Assembly: GCF_015354405.1 (NCBI RefSeq)
Contig: NZ_JADKYP010000001.1
Span: 338,459-402,458, forward strand
Direction: 5' to 3'
DNA: 64,000 bases
DNA from: Nocardia sp. BSTN01
GTDB lineage: Bacteria > Actinomycetota > Actinomycetes > Mycobacteriales > Mycobacteriaceae
In this document: positions 55,767-63,960 of the stretch, piece after piece
Layout: the number at the start of each line of letters is the position of its first letter
Numbering within the stretch: the stretch's first letter is position 1
The notes under the pieces: generated by a model
What the model saw: the letters and a program-made list of their open reading frames with translations, nothing else
Databases searched by the model: none
What the model was told of the DNA's origin: nothing
Translations under genes and position numbers: made by a program

Positions 55767-56648
55767 ATGGCCACCGAAACAGGGCCCCGGCCCGTGGAAT
55801 TCGACGACGCGGGCCTGAACGTCTGGTCCGGCGAGGAGCGGTTCGAGGTCACCCGGGAGCGGATCGCCGAATACGCCGCCGCCACCAACGACCCCATTCC
55901 GGCTCACCTGTCCGGCGATATCGCCTCACCCGTCTTCGCCATCGTCCCCGTCTTCGAGGCGATGATGATGCCGGTGATCGACGTCGTCCCGATGGACATC
56001 TTCGGTCGAGTCGTGCACGGCGAGCAGGACTTTCACTTTCACCGCCCGATCCGGCCCGGTGATCGGCTGGTTTCGCGGGCCAAGGCGGTCGGCTACGAGG
56101 GCCGCGAGAACGGCACCACCATCACCATTCTCATCGAATGCCGGGACTCCGACGGTGAGCTCGTCAACGAGCAGTACCTGACCGCCTTCTTCCGCAACAT
56201 CGATGTCGGCAAGCAGGTCGGTGAGAGCGCCCCGCCGCACAAATTCGGTCCCGGACTGGAGGCGCGGCCGCCCCTGGCCCGGGTCGCCGCGCACGTGGAC
56301 GACGATCAGACCTACCGTTATGCCCCCGCCTCCGGCGATCCGGTGCCGCTGCACCTGGACGAGCAGGTGGCCAAGGACGCCGGGCTGCCCGGCATCATCG
56401 CGCACGGTCTGTGCACGATGGCGATGTCGTCGTGGGCCGTTCTCACCGAGGTCGCCGGTTCCGACGCGCGGCGGTTGAAGCGGTTCGCGGTGCGCTTCTC
56501 GAAGATGGTGTTCCCCGGCGACGATCTGGAGACCCAGATCTGGAAGACCGGTTCGACCGGCGCCGACACCACCTACGCCTTCCGCACCGCACGCGGAACC
56601 GATCTCGTTCTCACCGACGGCCTGGCGGTCGTCGCCGACAACTCGTAG
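55767..56648 (+). CDS. MaoC-like (double hot-dog) acyl-CoA hydratase/dehydratase
   Basis: 293 aa. Two hot-dog halves: the first (about 20–150) includes EYAAATNDPIPAHLSG and HGEQDFHFHRPIRPGD; the second (about 190–290) carries the hydratase motif DPVPLHLDEQVAKDAGLPGIIAHG, where Asp/His are catalytic. It likely hydrates 2-enoyl-CoA, supplying the enoyl-hydratase step of the operon. Starts four bases after the SRPBCC stop. Confidence 0.9.
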   Translation: MATETGPRPVEFDDAGLNVWSGEERFEVTRERIAEYAAATNDPIPAHLSGDIASPVFAIVPVFEAMMMPVIDVVPMDIFGRVVHGEQDFHFHRPIRPGDRLVSRAKAVGYEGRENGTTITILIECRDSDGELVNEQYLTAFFRNIDVGKQVGESAPPHKFGPGLEARPPLARVAAHVDDDQTYRYAPASGDPVPLHLDEQVAKDAGLPGIIAHGLCTMAMSSWAVLTEVAGSDARRLKRFAVRFSKMVFPGDDLETQIWKTGSTGADTTYAFRTARGTDLVLTDGLAVVADNS

Positions 56649-56662
56649 TCGAGGAGACTGTC

Positions 56663-57532
56663 ATGGGTGTTCTGGATGGGCGGGTCGCCGTCATCACCGG
56701 CGCGGGCCGCGGCATCGGACGCGAACACGCGCTGTTGTTCGCGCGGGAGGGCGCCTCGGTCGTGGTGAACGACCTGGGCGGCAGTAACGCCGGGGAAGGC
56801 GCCGATGCCGGACCGGCGCAGGAGGTGGTGGACGAGATCCGCGCCGCGGGCGGGAAGGCGGTGGCCAACACCGACAACGTGGCGCAGTGGGACGGTGCGA
56901 AAAACCTGGTGGACCAGGCGATCTCGGAATTCGGCACGCTGGACGTGGTGATCAACAACGCCGGCATTCTGCGCGACGGGTTCATCGCCGGCCTGGAGGA
57001 AGCGCAGTGGGACGCCGTCATCGCAGTGCACCTGAAGGGCCATTTCAACGTGCTGCGCCACGCCGCGGCGTATTGGAAGGACCAGTCGAAGGCCGGTAAG
57101 CAGCCCAATGCCGCCGTCGTCAACACCGCCTCGGCCTCCGGCGTCACCCTGCCCAACGCCGGTCAGGCCAACTACGGCGCGGCCAAGGCCGGTATCGCCG
57201 CGTTGACCCTGGTCGCGGCGGAGGAACTGGAACGCTACGGCGTGCGGGTCAACGCCATCGCCCCGATGGCGCGCACCCGCTTGACCCTGGCCACGCCCGG
57301 GATGGGGGCGATCTTCGCCGCCGAGGTGGGCGAGGGTGAATTCGACGCCTTCAGCCCGGCCAACATCTCGCCGCTGGTCGCGTACCTGGCCACCGACAAA
57401 TGCCCGGTCACCGGCAAGGTCTTCGCCGTCCAGGGCGGCGCCATCTCCGAGCTCGGCGGCTGGCATGACGTGAAGACCATCGAAACCGACGGCCCCTGGC
57501 TGATCGACGACATCGCAGCCCGGCTGCCCTGA
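56663..57532 (+). CDS. SDR-family 3-hydroxyacyl-CoA dehydrogenase-like
   Basis: 289 aa. ITGAGRGIGREHA loop, NDLGGSN, VINNAGILRDG, catalytic Ser in NTASASGV and NYGAAKAG (Tyr-x-x-x-Lys). It resembles the dehydrogenase domain of peroxisomal multifunctional enzyme type 2, which pairs functionally with MaoC hydratases. GAGGAGA precedes the ATG. Confidence 0.92.
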   Translation: MGVLDGRVAVITGAGRGIGREHALLFAREGASVVVNDLGGSNAGEGADAGPAQEVVDEIRAAGGKAVANTDNVAQWDGAKNLVDQAISEFGTLDVVINNAGILRDGFIAGLEEAQWDAVIAVHLKGHFNVLRHAAAYWKDQSKAGKQPNAAVVNTASASGVTLPNAGQANYGAAKAGIAALTLVAAEELERYGVRVNAIAPMARTRLTLATPGMGAIFAAEVGEGEFDAFSPANISPLVAYLATDKCPVTGKVFAVQGGAISELGGWHDVKTIETDGPWLIDDIAARLP

Positions 57533-57550
57533 CGCGGGAGGAGAAAGACG

Positions 57551-58807
57551 ATGTTCGAATGGTCCGAGACCGACGAGATGATCCGCGGGGCCGTGCGCGC
57601 CTTCATCGACAAGGAGATCCGGCCGCATCTGGACGCTCTCGACAGCGGTGAGATGCCGCCGTATCCGATCCTGCGAAAACTGTTCGGCGAGTTCGGCATC
57701 GACGTCATGGGGGGCGAGGCGATCGAGAAGATGCTCGCCAAGCAGCGTGCCGCCGAGGCCGCGCCGGAGGAGGCCGGGCAGCGTGACACGAAGCCCAGGT
57801 CCGGTGGTGACCCGTTCGGTGAGCAGCAGTCGTTGATGGCGGTGCTGATCAGTGAATTGTCCGGAGTGAGTATGGGTTTGGTCGCGGCGATGGGTGTCTC
57901 GATCGGCCTCGGCGCGGCCACGATCATGTCGCGCGGCACGCTCGCGCAGAAGGAACGCTGGCTCGCCGATATCGTGACCTTGAAGAAGGTGGCGGCCTGG
58001 GCCATCACGGAACCGGATTCGGGCTCCGATGCCTTCGGCGGTATGAAGACCTCGGTCAAACGCGACGGCGAGGATTACATCCTCAACGGCCAGAAGACCT
58101 TCATCACCAACGGTCCCTACGCCGATGTGGTGGTCGTCTACGCCAAACTCGACGAGGGCGACGGCACCGACAGGCGCGATCGCAAGGTGCTCACCTTCGT
58201 CCTCGACAAGGGCATGGAGGGTTTCACCCAGGGTAAACCGTTCAAGAAGATGGGATTGCACTCCTCGCCCACCGGCGAATTGTTCTTCGACAACGTGCGA
58301 TTGGGCAGGGACCGGTTGCTCGGCGAAACCGAGGACCACCAGGGCGGCGACGGACGCGAAAGCGCGCGAACGAGTTTCGTCGCCGAACGGGTCGGCGTGG
58401 GTTTCATGGCGCTGGGCATCATCAACGAATGTCACCGGCTCTGTGTGGAATACGCCAAGACCCGCACGCTGTGGGGTCAGGAGATCGGCCGCTTCCAGCT
58501 GGTGCAGCTCAAGCTCGCGAAGATGGAGATCGCCCGCATCAACGTGCAGAACATGGTCTTCAACACCCTCGAACGCGGCCGCGCGGGGAAACCGCCCACG
58601 CTGGCCGAGGCCTCGGCGATCAAACTGTACTGCTCGGAGACGGCCACCGAGGTCGCGATGGAGGCCGTGCAGTTGTTCGGCGGCAACGGCTACATGCAGG
58701 AATATCGCGTCGAACAACTCGCCCGCGATGCCAAGTCGCTGATGATCTACGCCGGCAGCAACGAGATCCAGGTGACCCATATCGCGAAGGGGCTCCTGGG
58801 CCGGTGA
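57551..58807 (+). CDS. Acyl-CoA dehydrogenase
   Basis: 418 aa. FAD-dependent first step of beta-oxidation. AWAITEPDSGSDAFG and the FVLDKGMEGF/KKMGLHSSP segments are typical. The C-terminal segment reads IYAGSNEIQ, with Ala where most family members have the catalytic Glu; a Glu in FVAERVGVGF upstream is placed like the base of isovaleryl-CoA and long-chain dehydrogenases. An unusual charged insertion (about 60–90, AKQRAAEAAPEEAGQRDTKP) lies near the N terminus. Last gene of the operon. Confidence 0.92.
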   Translation: MFEWSETDEMIRGAVRAFIDKEIRPHLDALDSGEMPPYPILRKLFGEFGIDVMGGEAIEKMLAKQRAAEAAPEEAGQRDTKPRSGGDPFGEQQSLMAVLISELSGVSMGLVAAMGVSIGLGAATIMSRGTLAQKERWLADIVTLKKVAAWAITEPDSGSDAFGGMKTSVKRDGEDYILNGQKTFITNGPYADVVVVYAKLDEGDGTDRRDRKVLTFVLDKGMEGFTQGKPFKKMGLHSSPTGELFFDNVRLGRDRLLGETEDHQGGDGRESARTSFVAERVGVGFMALGIINECHRLCVEYAKTRTLWGQEIGRFQLVQLKLAKMEIARINVQNMVFNTLERGRAGKPPTLAEASAIKLYCSETATEVAMEAVQLFGGNGYMQEYRVEQLARDAKSLMIYAGSNEIQVTHIAKGLLGR

Positions 58808-58822
58808 TCGCCACGTGATGGC

Positions 58823-58869
58823 GGCCGGCGGATCGGCGCCGAGGGGTTCGAACCGATCCGCCGGCCTTT
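58823..58869 (+). terminator. Terminator after the acyl-CoA operon
   Basis: Perfect 14-bp stem (58823–58836 with 58853–58866), 16-base loop, then TTTCT. It separates the operon from the convergent hydrolase. Confidence 0.82.
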
Positions 58870-58870
58870 C

Positions 58871-59725
58871 TCACACCGCCCGCAGACGCGTGCGGCTGGC
58901 ATAGACGTGCTCGGCGATGAGGGTCGCGATGCGGTCGGGAGCCTCCAGCATCGGGACGTGCCCCACGCCGTGCACCAGGATGCGGTCCGCCGTCTCGGGC
59001 AGTTCCCGCAGAAAACGCTTGGCATACATGCGATTCGGGATGATCCGGTCGTATTCGCACATCAGCAGCCGAACCGGCGTCCGCACCGTGGACAGATCGT
59101 CGAGGACGGCCATCCGCAAACCACTGGCGATCAACGGCAGCATGGCCGCGCAGTGGGTTGCCGACATGATCGCCGCCTCCACGCCGCGCCGGGGCGCCGC
59201 GGCGACATTCTTGCTCAGCAGCATGGCGGTGGCACGCCGGACCGGCGCGCTGAACCGGATCGAGGCGGGCAGGCGCTTGCCGATTTCCACGATCGGCACC
59301 AGCGACAGGAACTCGAGCCCCACCCGCAACTGGGCCAGCGACGGATTGTGCCAGCCACCTGCGGGGGCGATGGCGGTGAGTGTGCGCGCCCGGCCGCGGC
59401 GGGCCAATTCGAAGCCGACCCAGCCGCCGAGCGAGTTGCCCGCGATATGGCAGGTGCGCCAGCCCAATTCGTCGAGCTGTTCCTCGACCCGGTCGGCGAG
59501 CAGATTCACGTCGATGTACCAGCCGCTGAGGTCGGGGCCGCCCCAATGCCCGGCGAAGGCCGGAGCGAACACCTCGCAAGTAGCGGACAATCGGGACGCG
59601 ACGTCCTCCCAGCAGTGCGGCGACATCAAAAAACCGTGCAACAGCAGCAGCGGATCACCCGATCCGGTGTGCAGGGCTGTCATCGGCGCAAGGGAGGTGG
59701 CGGGTTGGGTGGTGCCGGACGTCAT
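58871..59725 (-). CDS. Alpha/beta hydrolase
   Basis: 284 aa from ATG 59725. LLLLHGFLMSPHCWEDV, nucleophile elbow AGNSLGGWVG, Asp in CEYDRIIP and His in GVGHVPMLE complete a triad. No signal peptide. Next to, but facing, the acyl-CoA operon, so it could handle an ester or thioester of the same pathway; this is speculative. Confidence 0.9.
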   Translation of the reverse strand: MTSGTTQPATSLAPMTALHTGSGDPLLLLHGFLMSPHCWEDVASRLSATCEVFAPAFAGHWGGPDLSGWYIDVNLLADRVEEQLDELGWRTCHIAGNSLGGWVGFELARRGRARTLTAIAPAGGWHNPSLAQLRVGLEFLSLVPIVEIGKRLPASIRFSAPVRRATAMLLSKNVAAAPRRGVEAAIMSATHCAAMLPLIASGLRMAVLDDLSTVRTPVRLLMCEYDRIIPNRMYAKRFLRELPETADRILVHGVGHVPMLEAPDRIATLIAEHVYASRTRLRAV

Positions 59726-59817
59726 CGTCGTCACCCCTTCCGGATCGGCGGCGGCCTGCTCGGCGTGGCCGCGATGTCCGCGAGGACGGGTTGATTCCCG
59801 CATTGTACGGTCGATAC

Positions 59818-60606
59818 GTGGCCAGCATCATCAGTTCCGTCAACGTCAATGGCATACGCGCAGCTACCGGCAAGACCGGGAAGGGAATGCTCGAATGGCT
59901 CGCAGTGACCGAGGCCGACATCATCTGCCTGCAGGAGACCCGGGCAACCGATGAGCAGACCCGCAAGGCGCTGGCGCCGGTCCTCGACGCCGGGTGGTTC
60001 CTCGCCCACGCCGAGCCGGGAGCCAAGGGCCGCGCCGGGGTCGGCATTCTGTCGCGCCGCGAACCCACCCGCGTGCGAATCGGCTTCGGCAGCACCGAAT
60101 TCGACGGCGTCGGCCGCTACGTGGAAGCCGACTTCGATGAGGTGACCGTCGCGAGCGTCTACGTGCACACCGGCGAGGCCGACACTCCCATGCAGGACGA
60201 GAAATACCGTTTCCTCGGCGAACTGGGCGCGCATATGAAGGCGCAGACCCGCGACTTCGTGATCTGCGGCGACTGGAACGTCGCCCACACCGAACTCGAC
60301 ATCAAGAACTGGAAGGGCAACGTCAAGAACTCCGGCTTCCTGCCCGGCGAGCGAGCCTGGATCGACGAGATGCTGGCAGCGGGCTACGTCGACGTGGTCC
60401 GCCAACTCCACCCGGGCGTGCCCGGCCCCTACAGCTGGTGGTCCTATCGCGGCCGCGCCTACGACAACGACGCCGGGTGGAGGATCGACTACCACCTCGC
60501 GCGCGGCGCGATCGCCGGTCGCGCGAAGCAGGCCGTGGTGGAACGCGCCCCCGAGTACGCGCTGCGCTGGTCGGACCACGCTCCGGTCACGGTGCAGTAC
60601 CGCTGA
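59818..60606 (+). CDS. xthA: Exodeoxyribonuclease III / AP endonuclease
   Basis: 262 aa. Base-excision repair: cuts at abasic sites and trims 3' ends. SVNVNGIRAA, LQETRATDEQ (metal-binding Glu), the CGDWNVAHTELDIKNWKGN active site and RWSDHAPVTV (Asp-His pair) are present. GTG 59818 is chosen because a TACGGT -10-like element ends six bases before it, fitting a leaderless mRNA; an in-frame upstream codon at 59791 would overlap the promoter. Confidence 0.95.
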   Translation: MASIISSVNVNGIRAATGKTGKGMLEWLAVTEADIICLQETRATDEQTRKALAPVLDAGWFLAHAEPGAKGRAGVGILSRREPTRVRIGFGSTEFDGVGRYVEADFDEVTVASVYVHTGEADTPMQDEKYRFLGELGAHMKAQTRDFVICGDWNVAHTELDIKNWKGNVKNSGFLPGERAWIDEMLAAGYVDVVRQLHPGVPGPYSWWSYRGRAYDNDAGWRIDYHLARGAIAGRAKQAVVERAPEYALRWSDHAPVTVQYR

Positions 60607-60714
60607 ACCTGATCAACTGCGGTGCTGATGTCGTGTCCGCATCGGAGGGAGTTCGCCGCCGATTCGGCCTGGGGATCGTCTGTACAGCGAACAACTCCGC
60701 GGCTCAGGGCACGA

Positions 60715-61551
60715 TTAAGGCGTACGGGCGTCGAGCGCCTTGCGGATTAAATCTCGTGCGGCTTCACCGGTCGCGGACTGAGCGGCCAGCACATCGAACG
60801 CGCGGGCGTAGATCGCGATTTCTCGCGGTTGCGTAATCGTCAGCTCCGCCGTGATGCCTTCTACCGTGACCATATGTGAGTCGAACATGACGAAGTTCGT
60901 TGTCTGCATCGGCGGGCCTGCTTGCGCCGGAACGATTCCGAGCCGAACCCGGGAGAGGCCGATCACCGCCATCAGCCGGTCCAGCTGCCCAACCATTACG
61001 GCGTCGGTGCCAACCGAGGTATATAAAGTTTGCTCAGCGATGAGGATGTGAAAGCGCCGTTCACCTTTGTACAGGTACTGCTGACGTTCCAGCCGCTTGG
61101 AGACCGCCTCGTCCACGTCGTCAGGAAGGCGATAGAAAGCGACTGAATGCCTCAGGATGGCTTCGGCGTACTCGGCAGTCTGAAGAATGCCGGGAACAAC
61201 GACCGGCTGATAGATCCTCATCAGCTTCGAGCGCTCAGCGAGCCTGGCCGACTTCTGCTGTCCCCGCTTCAGCCCCGCCGCGTGCTGACGCCGGTACTCC
61301 ATATACGCGGCATCTATGTTGTGGACCGTCGCCAGCAGGTCTTCGAGTTGATCACCTGCGCCCGTGTGAGCGCAGTAGGCGCGGATGTCGGCGTCGGACG
61401 GCGTGACTCTGCCGTACTCGAGCTTGGAGACCTTCGTTTCGTGCCAGCCGGACAGGCGCGCAAGCTCACGGCCCGAGATTCCCGATCTGCGCCGAATCTC
61501 ACGAAGCCGCTGCCCGAGCGCCTGCCGGGCCTCATGCACGCCGTTGCTCAC
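60715..61551 (-). CDS. XRE-type DNA-binding protein with DUF5753 domain
   Basis: 278 aa from GTG 61551. Helix-turn-helix at about 8–65 (LGQRLREIRRRSGISGRELARLSGW) followed by a DUF5753 domain (IYQPVVVPGILQTAEYAEAIL). Proteins of this type (WhiJ-like) are expanded in Streptomyces and Nocardia and usually work with a small DUF397 or related partner. Its start overlaps the upstream DUF6879 stop (GTGA), so the two are coupled. Confidence 0.93.
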   Translation of the reverse strand: MSNGVHEARQALGQRLREIRRRSGISGRELARLSGWHETKVSKLEYGRVTPSDADIRAYCAHTGAGDQLEDLLATVHNIDAAYMEYRRQHAAGLKRGQQKSARLAERSKLMRIYQPVVVPGILQTAEYAEAILRHSVAFYRLPDDVDEAVSKRLERQQYLYKGERRFHILIAEQTLYTSVGTDAVMVGQLDRLMAVIGLSRVRLGIVPAQAGPPMQTTNFVMFDSHMVTVEGITAELTITQPREIAIYARAFDVLAAQSATGEAARDLIRKALDARTP

Positions 61552-62072
61552 CTTCGAAGGTCTACCGCATACTCGGTGTACGGCGTAGCGAGCTGCCACA
61601 GGCGCGTTTTCACCTGTCGGCATCGGTCGACAATCCACGGGTCGGTGGTTAGAGCCGAAGCCCCGGCCGCGCGGCCGTTCTCGTCGACGAGGTTGAACAC
61701 CACCCGTTCGTCATCCAGCAGCCAGAAGTCATCTGCGGGCACCGCTCCTGCGAGATGCCGGGGCAAGTACCGAATATCTTCACCCGCTTCGGTATTCAGC
61801 GCAGTAAGCGTGAGCGACCACCGTTGGTAATCTACGTGCGGAACGGTGACGACGCGGACGCGGGTCACGCGCACACCCCTGCCGGTCGTCTCACGGACGA
61901 GTTGCCCCCACGATTCGAACCAGGCGTTGTCGTCCGGCTCACCGTTCAGGAACCGCCGCAGCGGTTCCGATTCGTTGGGTACCGCATAGGTGTCCCTGAC
62001 CTCGAGGTGGAACGCTTCCCGCTGGCACTGCCCGAACAGATCAGGCCACGGATCGCCGTGAAGCAGTTGCAC
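61548..62072 (-). CDS. DUF6879 protein
   Basis: 174 aa. The segments EAFHLEVRDTY, WGQLVRETTGRGVRVTRVRVV, RYLPRHLAG and the FWLLDDERVVFNLVDENGR core are those of DUF6879, a partner often found beside XRE-DUF5753 regulators. Cytoplasmic, no catalytic motif recognised. It overlaps the upstream 113-aa gene by 32 bases. Confidence 0.87.
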   Translation of the reverse strand: MQLLHGDPWPDLFGQCQREAFHLEVRDTYAVPNESEPLRRFLNGEPDDNAWFESWGQLVRETTGRGVRVTRVRVVTVPHVDYQRWSLTLTALNTEAGEDIRYLPRHLAGAVPADDFWLLDDERVVFNLVDENGRAAGASALTTDPWIVDRCRQVKTRLWQLATPYTEYAVDLRR

Positions 62073-62382
62073 CGTAGAACGTCCTTTCTGCCTTCGGGAC
62101 TTCGATAGCCGTCTCGTCGGTCTCGATCATCATCTGGTCCAGCGTCTCACGGTCGGTGATCGGGTGACCCGACACGAGGAACGTGCCTCGGCCGGTGTCG
62201 GTCAAGGTGGTACCGACGAAGGTGTCGGGTTCCAGGAAGCCGAGCAGCAGGTGAGGAATCTCCACCGTCTCCGGCCGGTCGGTCACCCAACCGATAATCG
62301 CGTAACTGGCCTGGTCAGTGGCATAGAGGGTCGGGCAATCGTTGGTTCCCGAACCACCCTTACCAAGGAAACGCAAGAGCAT
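62041..62382 (-). CDS. Conserved hypothetical protein of the DUF6879/XRE cassette
   Basis: 113 aa from ATG 62382 with GGAG eight bases upstream. Begins LLRFLGKGGSGTNDCPTLYATD and contains IIGWVTDRPETVEIPHLLLGFL; beta-rich, soluble. Similar small proteins precede DUF6879 genes in other actinomycetes, but no function is known. First gene of the three-gene minus-strand cassette. Confidence 0.8.
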   Translation of the reverse strand: MLLRFLGKGGSGTNDCPTLYATDQASYAIIGWVTDRPETVEIPHLLLGFLEPDTFVGTTLTDTGRGTFLVSGHPITDRETLDQMMIETDETAIEVPKAERTFYGATASRRSVA

Positions 62383-62636
62383 AGTCCAGCTCCGTATCTG
62401 CTTGTATGCACGGACTTTCCGCACCGAGTTCCATGATCCCTCGAGTCGTCTCGATTAGATAGCTGGTCGCTAAATATGAGCAAGTTTTATCAAACTCATG
62501 GACCCGCCTGATAGTGCGTTCGTACCGTTCCGACCGAGCCCCGGCACCGGATCGAAACCGACTTCTCCGGTGCTGGGTGCTTGACCAAGCGGACGATCGG
62601 TCCGCGCCGGAGACACCACCGCGTAAAGGGGTCGAG

Positions 62637-62843
62637 ATGAGTGGACACGGAGACCAACCAGACCGGTGCACAAGGCTTTACACCTTTCCGGGTGGAGTGT
62701 TGGAGGTGCAGGCGTACCCCGGAGACCAACCGGGTGTCGGTGTGTATCTGGAGTACCGGCAGTCGTGCAACAGCGCTCGGACGTTCGGCCCATGCGAAGC
62801 CGAACGGCTCGGTTCGGCGGACGTCGAAGCGGAGGGCGCCTGA
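62637..62843 (+). CDS. Small hypothetical protein (68 aa), first of a coupled chain
   Basis: ATG 62637 follows AAAGGGG at five bases. The protein is polar with two Cys (CTRLYTF and SCNSARTFGPC), no signal peptide. Its stop overlaps the next start by one base (TGATG). No family recognised. Confidence 0.65.
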   Translation: MSGHGDQPDRCTRLYTFPGGVLEVQAYPGDQPGVGVYLEYRQSCNSARTFGPCEAERLGSADVEAEGA

Positions 62844-62917
62844 TGGGGCTGTTCGTAGCGTTCGCGGTGCCGTTGGTGGCGTTCTTGGCGGTGCTCTTCT
62901 GGCCCCGAAAGCAGTGA
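62843..62917 (+). CDS. 24-aa single-helix membrane miniprotein
   Basis: GLFVAFAVPLVAFLAVLFW followed by PRKQ: one hydrophobic helix with a basic cytoplasmic end. Start overlaps the previous stop; its stop overlaps the next GTG (GTGA). The back-to-back coupling makes translation likely despite the size. Confidence 0.6.
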   Translation: MGLFVAFAVPLVAFLAVLFWPRKQ

Positions 62918-63078
62918 AGAGAGAGGAGCTCGGCCGACGCCGCGAGCCGGGAACCTACATGGCCCGCGAACTGGTTACCGGCACGAAGGCGGAGCTGTTG
63001 CCGGTGGAGGTGATCATGCGGTTCCGTGACGCCCTCGAATCCGCAAGTGACAATCGAAATACCCAGGGGGATAGATGA
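62914..63078 (+). CDS. Small hypothetical protein (54 aa)
   Basis: GTG 62914 overlaps the preceding stop. Basic N-terminal half (KREELGRRREPG), then LLPVEVIMRFRDALESA. A shorter start at ATG 62959 is possible. Its stop overlaps the next ATG (ATGA). No family recognised. Confidence 0.6.
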   Translation: MKREELGRRREPGTYMARELVTGTKAELLPVEVIMRFRDALESASDNRNTQGDR

Positions 63079-63494
63079 ATACGCGATGGAGTCTCGCTCT
63101 CGCTGCGGCGCTCATCGGCATAATTCCGGCGCTCACGGTCGGCGCCGGCCCCGCTCATGCCGACGCTGAACGGCAGGACGGCCCGGTGACGCTGTACGTG
63201 TCGGGGGAGGGGCTGACTGTCTACAAAGTGGTTACGACGCTGGCCGTGGCGCACGGCTACAGCGGGAACCTTCAGGCGTACTACCTGATCGTGCCTCCGG
63301 GTGGCAACGCTGCGAAGGCTGAGAAGAAGTACAGCGAGCATGTGTTCGGGGGTCCGTTGCGGCCGGGTGTAGCCCGAGATTCCTACGGTCCGACGGGCGG
63401 GTTCCTGGACGGTACCCAGCTGTGTGCGGGTTGGTGGGATCCGCTGGGACACCTCACTATTCCGGGGTATCCGTGTGTGAGGATTAATTCGTGA
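63075..63494 (+). CDS. Secreted hypothetical protein (139 aa)
   Basis: Signal peptide NTRWSLALAAALIGIIPAL with cleavage after AHA. Mature part of about 110 aa contains LQAYYLIVPPGGNAAKAEKKY and two Cys near the end (QLCAGWW, YPCVRI) that could form a disulphide. Coupled to neighbours by four-base overlaps on both sides. No family recognised. Confidence 0.75.
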   Translation: MNTRWSLALAAALIGIIPALTVGAGPAHADAERQDGPVTLYVSGEGLTVYKVVTTLAVAHGYSGNLQAYYLIVPPGGNAAKAEKKYSEHVFGGPLRPGVARDSYGPTGGFLDGTQLCAGWWDPLGHLTIPGYPCVRINS

Positions 63495-63952
63495 CATCGC
63501 TCGCAGACGAAGGCTGGACGCCGGTAACCGCAGAGCGGACCGACGGTGGCTACACGTGGCGTGTGTGGTGCCACCCTGACCAGCCGGACTGGACCTATGT
63601 GGAAGCTCGCAGCGAGGCCGGCCGGGTGTTCTCTGGAGGCATCGGGGGCCGAAGAGAGCCGAACGAGGGTGTTCGCTTCTGGGTCGGCAAAGACGACGGT
63701 TTTCCGACCTTCGTCGGGGTCCGGTTCCCTGCCGAATTTTCTGGGATCGAGATCGAGACGACTCGCCGGGTGGTGACCGTCGGTGCCGATCAGACCGAAG
63801 CTCACTTCGGGATGCGGTACTACGCGATGCCGTTGGAAGAGGACGAAGAGCTGTGCGGTGTCGCCGGCGGAGGTGAACGCAGGCGCTACACCCCGGCCCC
63901 GGCAATCGGTACGGGTGAGACCGGTTTCTATCCGTCCGAGGGGGACAGGTAG
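63491..63952 (+). CDS. Hypothetical protein (153 aa)
   Basis: GTG 63491 overlaps the previous stop (GTGA). Trp- and Gly-rich, beta-predicted (YTWRVWCHPDQPDWTYVEA), soluble, acidic at the C terminus. No family recognised. Confidence 0.7.
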   Translation: MTSLADEGWTPVTAERTDGGYTWRVWCHPDQPDWTYVEARSEAGRVFSGGIGGRREPNEGVRFWVGKDDGFPTFVGVRFPAEFSGIEIETTRRVVTVGADQTEAHFGMRYYAMPLEEDEELCGVAGGGERRRYTPAPAIGTGETGFYPSEGDR

Positions 63953-63960
63953 CCGTCACC

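Noticed and set aside
62470-62793. Minus-strand frame opposite the 68-aa gene
   Set aside because: No ribosome site and antisense to the better supported coupled gene.
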